Source: Thinopyrum elongatum
Taxonomy: Eukaryota > Streptophyta > Magnoliopsida > Poales > Poaceae
Assembly (NCBI GenBank): GCA_011799875.1
Contig: CM022303.1
Coordinates: forward strand, 281,128,850 to 281,192,849
Direction: 5' to 3'
DNA: 64,000 nt
How positions within the stretch are numbered: position 1 is the first letter of the stretch; each line of letters opens with the position of its first letter. Below, in pieces: positions 57,286 through 64,000 of this stretch. A model generated the notes under the pieces. That model was not told where the DNA came from, made no database searches, and was given only the letters and a program-made list of their open reading frames with translations. A program made the translations under genes and the position numbers.

Positions 57286-58032
57286 CTAATGAGCATCACC
57301 TGCTTGGCTTTTGCCGCTTCTTAGTTGGTCTTCCTCTTCACCGTTGGTGTACCGATTGGCTATCTCCATAGCCCGACTAAGAGTCAGGGTCTCAGTTCGG
57401 CCGAACTTCATGTTCAGCTCTCGGTATCTGACACCGGCCTTGAAGGCGCAGATCACGTGGTGCTCGGTGACGTTCTCCACCGTGTTGTGCAAGGTGGTCC
57501 ACCGCTGAATGAACTCACGGAGAGTCTCGTTCTGCCTCTGTACGCAGCGCTGCAACTCGGCCAAACCACTTGGTCTCTTGTAAGTGCCTTCAAAGGTTTT
57601 GATGAACACTCTCGCCAAATCATCCCAACAGTATATGCTACCCGGCAGGAGCTGTGTCAGCCAAGCCCGAGCGGAGCCCTCTAGCATCAGCGGTAGATGT
57701 TTCATGGCCACATTGTCATTGCCGCCGCTGATCTGGACCGCCACTCGGTAATCTTCCAGCAAGATCTCCGGCTTGGACTCGCCAGTGAACTTGCTGATCC
57801 CCGTGGCCAACCTGAAGTTGCTGGGAATCTCTGCTGCTCGTATATACCGGTTGAAGCACTCGGGTCCCGATGGTACGAAACCACTCAAAACGTCAGGATC
57901 TTGGCCTTCTCGCAAGGCCCGACCCCTGTCGACCAGGTTCTGAGCGAGAACGGATCTCGCGTTGAACTGCGGGTCTCGGGTGTCCCTCATGTGACGAGTG
58001 GGACTCGGCCTACGATCGCCGTCGTGTGTCAT
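57286..58032 (-). pseudogene. Gag capsid domain of element H (Retrotrans_gag)
   Basis: A 248-codon frame with the plant gypsy capsid signature: GPECFNRYIRAAEIPSNFRL, then MLEGSARAWLTQLLPGSIY and ETLREFIQRWTTLHNT. It forms the virus-like particle shell in relatives. It shares a frame with the upstream ORF 58321-59172 but is separated from it by stops in the intervening 290 bp. The zinc-knuckle region expected between 56950 and 57285 is not recognisable. Confidence 0.85.
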
Positions 58033-58320
58033 TCTGTCGTCATAGGGCTTGCGCCCATACGTGCCATCTCCCGGTGGAGGCTTCAGGGCACGATCGTAGT
58101 CGTCATGATGCAGGGGCGACGCAACCCGATCGCGCCTCCAATGTTCGTAGTGATCTCTTGAGGAGGATGTGGCTCGGCGCCTGCCGGAGCCGAGTGGGCT
58201 ATGAGCCGACTAAACGGTCTCTGCACGCACTGATGCGCTATGGATATGATCTCTGGACTGGGACACCGCCACGTTTTGCGACAGCACCGTCTTCAGGAGC
58301 ATCTGGATCTGCCGAATCCC

Positions 58321-59172
58321 CTATCTGGCTGCGGAACCGGAGGGCTGGATGGAATCCGCGATCCGAGTGGCGGCTGCTAGATTTTGTAGCGGGGTACTGA
58401 GGACTTGATACTTACGAGGCTGGTCACTCGAGAAGAGCCGGCGCTTGTGCCGACTAGAGCTGGGATGATGACACTCACGATCGTCTAGCTCCCTCCGAAG
58501 CCATTTGAGGTGATCGCGCTCGGCCAGGGTGGCTAGGCGAGTCGACTCCATGGAAAACGCCTCAGGGGTCATCCCGGTGATGGGGGTGTTCAAGAGCTGT
58601 TCATTCTTGCGGCAAAGATCATCTCGCTCCTCTAGGGTGAGAGGGTGAGGCACGTACGGCTCGTGGCCCACGACATCGCCGTTAGTGTTTTCGTGTGACG
58701 CACCCGCCCGGCCATCCTGGGCATCCGTGTATCCTGGGGGTGCGTGATGCTCAGAGTTGTCCGCCATGAGAATTTTGGCGGTCGACTCAACACTTTCGCA
58801 CTCGGACTCCTCAGAGGAATTGCCGAGTGACCCGTCGGAGAGGTCGAGGGCGGGCTCATCGAATTCGAGAGCTGCCACATGTTCCACCACGGCTTGGATC
58901 GCCACAGCGTGCTTGATGCAGTGCTGCAGCCGCGAGCACCCGGAACACTTGCGGCGGTGCGCGATGGGAGGGTGAGCGGCCACTCGGTACGGAGCCGAGG
59001 GCTGCCGGAGAAGGACTCCATAGGAAGACGCATGGAAATGTGCTACGCTGTGGACGGGCAGCGCCTCCACGTCCAACAGGGCCTCGCGAAGCCATGCTGA
59101 GTCGTCGGCGATGAAGGAGAGCATCCCGAAACGAATTTCGCCGTCGATCAACATGATGATGGAGAAATACAC
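58321..59172 (-). pseudogene. N-terminal Gag region of element H
   Basis: A 283-codon frame beginning about 30 bp inside the primer site. It includes an acidic, serine-rich middle and a charged helical stretch (LTLEERDDLCRKNEQLL) and is in frame with the capsid ORF downstream. Long N-terminal Gag extensions of this kind precede the capsid domain in Tat elements. Its separate role is not known to me. The frame ends at a stop at 58321, which probably is a mutation since the region to 58032 continues in the same frame. Confidence 0.65.
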
Positions 59173-59202
59173 CTACGCCGTGAAATTTTGCTAGACACCT
59201 AG

Positions 59203-59221
59203 CCCCACGGTAGGCGCCAAC
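59203..59221 (-). other. Primer binding site of element H
   Basis: The minus strand reads GTTGGCGCCTACCGTGGGG immediately after the LTR end CCCCGACA. This matches the TTGGCGCC...ACCGTGGGG primer sites typical of Tat elements. I do not assign the tRNA. Confidence 0.75.
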
Positions 59222-59431
59222 TGTCGGGGTTACGATCCTTGCAATGAGTACTAGGGGTACGAATAAGGGGTAGAACCTAGCTACGGCGCAGGTGTAACAC
59301 TTGGTGTTTAACGAGTTCAGGCCCCTCTCGGCGGAGGTAATAGCCCAACGTCTCGTGCCCCGAGGCTTGTTTTGATTTGATGGGTATGGTTACAAAGGTT
59401 GCTCGTGCCCGATTATGGAGGGGGGGTGCGG

Positions 59432-59439
59432 CTTATATA
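59432..59439 (-). promoter_or_regulatory. TATA box of element H LTR
   Basis: The minus strand reads TATATAAG within ACTCTATATAAGCCGC, about 430 bp into the LTR in element orientation. This is a strong match to a plant TATA box and the likely core promoter. Confidence 0.7.
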
Positions 59440-59624
59440 GAGTGCGCCGCAGCCCCATTTCCTCCACGTCAACGGGGCATTAAATGACACTGAATGCATC
59501 AGTTACATGTGTGATGAGCCTCTACTACGGCAGTTACAGGTAACGGGAGCCTTGACTCTGTTTAATGGATGACTTAGGATTCCTCGACCGTTGCAGCTCC
59601 CATCCGCTTGCTCGCCTCCTTGGT

Positions 59625-59714
59625 CCGAGTGACGGTTTGTCAGCCGAGTGGCGGATGGTCGTCCGAGTGCTGTTGAGCTGGCCGAGTGGACTTCCTGGAA
59701 TATGCATCCGAATG
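59625..59714. repeat. 19-bp periodic CCGAGTG heptamers in the H LTR
   Basis: CCGAGTG occurs at 59625, 59644, 59663 and 59682, exactly 19 bp apart, with a variant CCGAATG at 59708. The bases between differ, so this is a spaced motif array more than a simple minisatellite. It lies upstream of the TATA box in element orientation. Confidence 0.85.
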
Positions 59715-59864
59715 CTGGTATGGTCCAGGGACCTACCCATGGTGGTGATGGGTCCCATATGATGGGTTCTTGACCCTACCGGTAATAGGTGACCTCATCA
59801 CTGCCCAGTGTTGATTTTATGCCGTGATTCCCTCGACGATGCCAGTCACATTGCACGCCCGACA

Positions 59865-61562
59865 GTTTTGCTGTTGCTGTGGCTGAGGAGACACCACTAC
59901 ACTGGAATCCGAGGCTCTGGTAGGTGAGTTTTAACCCGTTGTGCCGACAATACAATGCTCCCCTCCTATTCTTTTTATACACAATGCCGCTTCTCCATGC
60001 GCACGCAGAAGCTCTCTCTGGTTGCCTCAGTGCCTCTGCTCTCTCTAAGTGACCTAGAACACAAAGAAAGAAAACCTCAGTAGTCACTTTCACTCGCGAT
60101 TTTGGGCGATTTAGAGTTGGATTCAGAAGATGTTTTAGTTGAAGAAAAGATAGATCAAGGTAAGATATATCCATTTTTGTGTGTTTGGTTCGCATGCATG
60201 ATGTTTTTGTTCTGTTTGATTAGTTCATAAGTATGTATTCTCTGTTGTTTTAGGTATTATTTCATCACATTGAGAAGTCATTTGGAGCTTCTGGAGTAGG
60301 ATTTTCCGTGCGAAGTGAACTACGAAGTTGAAGATCAAGGTATGAGCCTTGCAATACATGGATTTTCTTGTGCTTGCACGGTGAAAATTAGTTAGTTTTT
60401 AAGCTCGTCATTACCTATGAGATGTTTACCCCTTAGAAGCTAGAAAAGTTTTTAGACGAGATATGTTGCATTTATAATAATTTTTCTAGAAGAGTAGGTT
60501 GAAGATCAATGTTAGTTGTGTCCGTAAGTAGTTATTTTTTTGACATGCACGATGTTGTTAATTTTGTCATTAAGACATAATTAGTAGTTTCGTTGAACCT
60601 TTATGTTGGGTTAGAGCCGGAGTTTGGACAGCAAATATTTGACAGTATTGTAGATCAGTGTTAGGCCTTTAAAATGCATCGATTTAGTTTGACATGCAAG
60701 AATATATAAATAGGGTAAGTAAGAAAAAGTTTGTGCTGTTATAGGTCATTGGATGATTAAATGCGTTGTTATTTCATGTGGTATGTTTATTAATAAGTTG
60801 TATAGTTAGAAAACTGTAGGTCTATTTTGTTAATAATCTAAGTTTTATATATTAAAATGCTAATATTCTTAATGATGTATGTAATTAGGTAAAAATATCA
60901 TCTGAGTAGCAAACAAGGAGGAGATGACGTAGTTGAAGAAATTGCGTTTCGATCTTCGATCTCCCATTTGAGGTGATGACCACGATTCATGCAAGTGCTA
61001 TCTTCATACTGTTGAGAGCAAAAAAATCAGTGGCTAATATTTCTGTTCATGTGATGATAGGCCAACTCCGTTGATATATTACTGGTGATATGTTCATGCT
61101 GACGGATATTTTTTCGAACCTTTGTGACGGTTAATTTTATTCGGAAAGACATCCATATTGAAGCCGAGGTATAAATGATGCCGTGTAATATTGCAAATAT
61201 TTTTTATATTGATGTACTGTTGTGAATGATGTTACCGCTGCTGTGAATATTTGTCGTATTATTATTCGTAAACAAACTATTATGTTTAAAGTCTAAGCAA
61301 ATGATACTAGAAAAGATATTAATATCATATATTAAAAAAATGATTAGATTTAAAAAAATACAGATATTAAAATTGACTCGTAATAATATGTTTAAGGTTG
61401 AACCGGATTATATTAATAAAACACTGATTATTTGAAACGTAAATATGGATGTTAAAATGTTTTCCCCCTAATTATTATATTTAAAGTTTTAATCGACTAA
61501 TAATACAATATTCAGTTACTAATTATTTGAAATGTAAATATGGATATTAGGTAGGTACTACT
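59865..61562 (+). other. Region upstream of the MULE transposase, probable leader with introns
   Basis: About 1.7 kb without a long plus-strand ORF of known type. CT-rich segments at 59990-60060 look like a plant leader. Plausible introns start at CAAGG|TAAG (60160) with an acceptor TTTTAG at 60253, and at CAAGG|TATG (60340). From 60400 on it is AT-rich. MULE transposase genes often have such leaders, but I see no terminal inverted repeat, so membership in the MULE is inferred from position. Confidence 0.45.
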
Positions 61563-62778
61563 ATGGAAAATTTGTTAGTGTTCTATGGGGATGTCGTACG
61601 CGACAGTCCTTCTGAGGTGGATGTGTCCTTGTGCGGGTCAACTGCAGTTGTAGTGAGAGACATGGTCAACGTAGGTTATGCAACAGTTAGAAGGTGTATC
61701 CGAGCGGTGTTTGGCCCAGTGATGAAGGAAAAAAAATGACAATGAAGGCCTTCGTCATTGACGGAGGAAACGATGGGACAGTTGCCCATTGGGGTATGCG
61801 GCCGGTCACAGGTGATAACTCGTGGGGGTCCTACATGAGGTTTGCAAGCAATTCCAATAACTCTATGTTTGGACAGCCGATGGTGTATGTGGAGTTCATT
61901 TCTGCCACTGATGTTGCCGGATGCAGTAGTGGTGGTGGTGAGGTGGAGTTGGCCATCATAGCAGCCCCTAGCGCCGGCCCATCGGAACCGATAGGCGGCC
62001 AGCAAGTGTATGACACATGATATTGGTCTGCGACCATTGACTTGAGCGAACACGTGGAGGGATTGCTGGAGGCGCTAGATGATGACGATGACAGTCATTC
62101 TTCTGCATCTTTGGAATCAGGCGAAGAAGAAGTTGTTCCTCCTCAGAGGGCGGTCGCGGCACCACTGCAACCTGGGTTTTTACAGGATATGAGCATCAGC
62201 AATGAATTTCACTCTATTTCTGGCCTAGAAGCGGGAAGCCTGGAGGTTGGGTAGAGTTTTTCAGATAAGAAATCTGCTTACCAGGCAATAGATAGCTATG
62301 CAATCGCCCTCCACCGCCAGCATAGAGTGAAGAAGTCTGATAAAAAAGAGTTGAAGGTCATCTGCATCCATTCTGAGAAAGGTTGCCGCGGAAGAGTTCT
62401 CGCTAAACTGAAGCATGGGGTATGTCAGCCATGGCATATCACAAAAATAGTGGAGCATAGCTGTGAGCAAACGGGGACTCTTTCAGATCACCGCAATGTG
62501 ACTGCAAGATTTGTGGCACAGAAGATGGAAATGATTGTGCAGGAAAGTCTCAACATTAGTGTTAGGGCTTTGCAGAAAACTGCAGCAGATCAGATTGGCT
62601 TTCCTGTCAACTACAGCAAGGCTAGGCTTGCAAAGGAAAAGATATTCCAGAACTTGTATGAAACCTATGAGGATGCCTATTCTTATGCCCCTAGAATGCT
62701 TCATCAGATAGCAAGTGCTAATAGGGGGACTCAAGTTTGGCGGAAAGAACGTCCAAATCCAATGAACCCGGGCGAGCT
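61563..62778 (+). pseudogene. Mutator-like (MULE) transposase, N-terminal part
   Basis: The ATG at 61563 (MENLLVFYGDVVRDSPSEVD) begins a frame that shifts at the A8 run near 61728-61736. It continues at 61740-62778 through MFGQPMVYVEF, an acidic region (LLEALDDDDDSHSS), and the DNA-binding part typical of MuDR-type transposases (SFSDKKSAYQAIDSYAIALH, GCRGRVLAKLKHG, W-HITKIVEHSC). Two in-frame stops interrupt it: TGA at 62018-62020 and TAG at 62252-62254 (from CAG). The DDE catalytic domain should follow but LTR F is inserted at 62779 after RPNPMNPGEL. Transposase would bind the MULE ends; this copy is dead. Confidence 0.8.
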
Positions 62779-64000
62779 TGTAACACCCCCATGTAATAGC
62801 CACTATGATCATCTGCTAATAATGCCAAGTCACTTCATTTGCAGTGCCTAGTCATAGTGGTTAATCAAAACAATTCAAATTTTATTCTGAAGATCAACTC
62901 AAATTCAAAAGTGAAATATGAAGTTGCTCAAAACTTGTGGGAAAAATGTTCACCTTATAGCAAATAATCCAGAGATAATTCTAAAATTAGAACCAACATT
63001 TTCTAAATTAGCTAAGTGACTCCAACAGCTAGAAATAGAGTCAAAACAACAATTTAAAATGCCTTTTCATTTTTGAACAAATTCAAATAGATTCCAAAAG
63101 TGCCCAAAACATTTTGTGGCAGTACTAGATATTGCCCTGTATTTGATTGGCTAGTTCACCTATTTTACAAAACTTAAATGGTGGCCTAACTAAAATTGCA
63201 AAACAAAACAAAACTGAATACAGAAAATAGAAAATGGAAAATAGCCGCGACGAACTGTGCACTTAAGCCTATGGGCTACAGTGCAGCCCAGCCCAACTGG
63301 CCCATCTCCCTCTCTCTCCTTCGTCGTGTCGCCGCCACCGTGGCTGTGCGCGCCCACGCTGGTCGGACGGCGACACGGCGGCCGCCACCGACGCTACAGG
63401 AGAGGTCGAGGGGATAAGCTCAACCCCGAGACTCTCCCTCTGGTCACTCCCTCCATTCCCCTCTCTCCCTCATGCGCTCTCGCTCACTTCCCCCTCTTCT
63501 CTGTCCACTCAGCTGAGCGCCGTCGTCGCCGTAGCTCACCGCAGACGCGCCCACTGACGATCCCACGCCGCCTCTCCAAGTCCGCAAGCTCCGCCTCGCT
63601 CGTCTCCGTCACCTGGCGTCTTCCATTTGAGCCGGGCGCCCCACACCAACCGGATCGACGCCGCCTTCCCGTTCGGTCGCCGTTGCTCTTCTCCGGCTCC
63701 GGCGACGTTCTGCAGCTACTAATCCACCAACGGCCATACGTGCGTGCCGCTAGGTGAGATACTTCCCTCCTCTGCTCTCTAGTCTCCCTAGCTCGCGCCG
63801 TAGCAGTTGCCCCGCTTATGGCCGAACCCGTCGCCGCATGAGCTCGTCGCCGGCCACATTCCGTTGACCAAATGCGCGCGCAAGCCTGTCCATCAAGTTC
63901 ACACGCATGTGTAGATCATCACCGTACCTTTAGCTCGAGCTACCGCGCGCTGTATCACTGTGTTGCCTGGCACCCGAGCTCCGGCGCCGATCCGGACCTC
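62779..64000 (+). repeat. LTR F: chromovirus-type gypsy LTR, partial
   Basis: Starts TGTAACACCCCCATG inside the MULE transposase and runs off the window. It resembles the start of the E LTR (agttgctcaaa, gcaaataatccagagataattctaaaatt at about 62922-62990 versus 19886-19957) and, like E, becomes GC-rich from about 63290. The plus orientation is inferred from E. The ORFs at 63196-63757 are composition artefacts. Confidence 0.75.

Larger units (their letters stand above)
5899..59864 (-). mobile_element. Element H: Tat-lineage Ty3/gypsy retrotransposon, host of W
   Basis: Outermost gypsy element, minus strand, 3' end off the left edge. Visible parts in element order are 5' LTR (59222-59864), primer site, gag (57286-59172), protease, reverse transcriptase with RNase H, a second archaeal-type RNase H, integrase (ending at 52945), a 70-bp tandem repeat array, and an ORF on the opposite strand (5903-6262). 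A second RNase H and an antisense ORF between integrase and 3' LTR are hallmarks of the Tat lineage (Grande/RIRE2/Retand type). The element is interrupted by W (6654-52560) inside the tandem array and by A at 5898. All coding parts carry stops or frameshifts. Confidence 0.85.
59222..59864 (-). repeat. 5' LTR of element H
   Basis: A 643-bp LTR with inverted ends: plus-strand TGTCGGGG at 59222 and CCCGACA ending at 59864. Primer site and gag lie on its left side, so the element reads leftward. It contains a TATA box at 59432-59439 and five CCGAGTG-like heptamers at 59625-59714. The base following it (GTTTT, 59865-59869) would be the TSD; the partner is off-window. Confidence 0.88.

Noticed and set aside
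63196..63757. ORFs of 73 and 166 codons near the right edge, possible host gene start
   Set aside because: They lie in the GC-rich part of LTR F, match the E LTR layout and show no domain.

Overview
This window is grass chromosomal DNA, almost certainly from the Triticeae (wheat, Aegilops, rye or barley group), and it consists of transposable elements from end to end. I find no host protein-coding gene, tRNA gene or rRNA gene I can support. The assignment rests on an Angela/BARE-type copia LTR, on several Athila-lineage gypsy families primed by tRNA-Asp (PBS close to TGGCGCCGTTGCCGGGGAG), and on a Tat-lineage gypsy element with an antisense ORF. Family names such as Fatima-like or WHAM/Sabrina-like are given from recognition, not from a search.

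The layout is a stack of insertions, most of them datable by target site duplications (TSDs). The oldest visible layer at the right is a Mutator-like (MULE) transposase pseudogene (61563-62778) with its upstream region (59865-61562). A Tat-lineage gypsy element H (minus strand, 5' LTR 59222-59864) lies to the left of it, and a chromovirus-type LTR F (62779-64000) interrupts it. H runs leftward off the window and is broken twice. An Angela-like copia element A (1-5898, minus) interrupts its antisense ORF, and a WHAM/Sabrina-like element W (6654-52560, minus, TSD GTTCG/GTTCA) sits in its 70-bp tandem repeat. A itself contains a solo LTR S1 (1639-3287, TSD GTGCA).

Inside W the nesting goes on. 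Element B (14432-50736, plus, TSD TGTTT) sits in W's gag. Element C (Fatima-like, 17682-46306, minus, TSD GTACC) sits in B. Three elements sit in C: a truncated chromovirus-like E (19741 to about 24750, plus), element G (30333-36812, minus, TSD CCCAC) in C's gag, and element D (37931-45200, plus, C-rich TSD) in C's 5' LTR. The chain H > W > B > C > D/E/G is five levels deep. By-eye LTR divergence falls with depth for W, B, C and D, as expected; G is patchy.

Functionally, only C and H carry reverse transcriptase and integrase, and both are broken by stops and frameshifts. W has gag and protease plus an Athila-type ORF in the env position, with no reverse transcriptase or integrase. D has only a coiled-coil/protease protein. 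B and G have only an acidic protein of unknown function that is shared between them. The W, B, C, D and G elements share tRNA-Asp priming sites, TGATACGTC-type LTR ends and 3' noncoding modules, which would suit mobilisation in trans by autonomous relatives.

The observations I rate highest are these: (1) a 14-bp-arm, 10-nt-loop GC-rich hairpin that recurs upstream of the TATA box in the LTRs of W, C and G and again inside W and C just upstream of the env-position ORF, suggesting a duplicated internal promoter; (2) an undescribed acidic protein with a repeated SGFGEV-TL-PT-LE motif shared by B, G and, in part, D; (3) conserved noncoding stem-loops and PPT-like cassettes in the 3' regions of B, D and G; (4) mosaic LTRs; and (5) a CCGAGTG heptamer theme with 19-bp periodicity in H.
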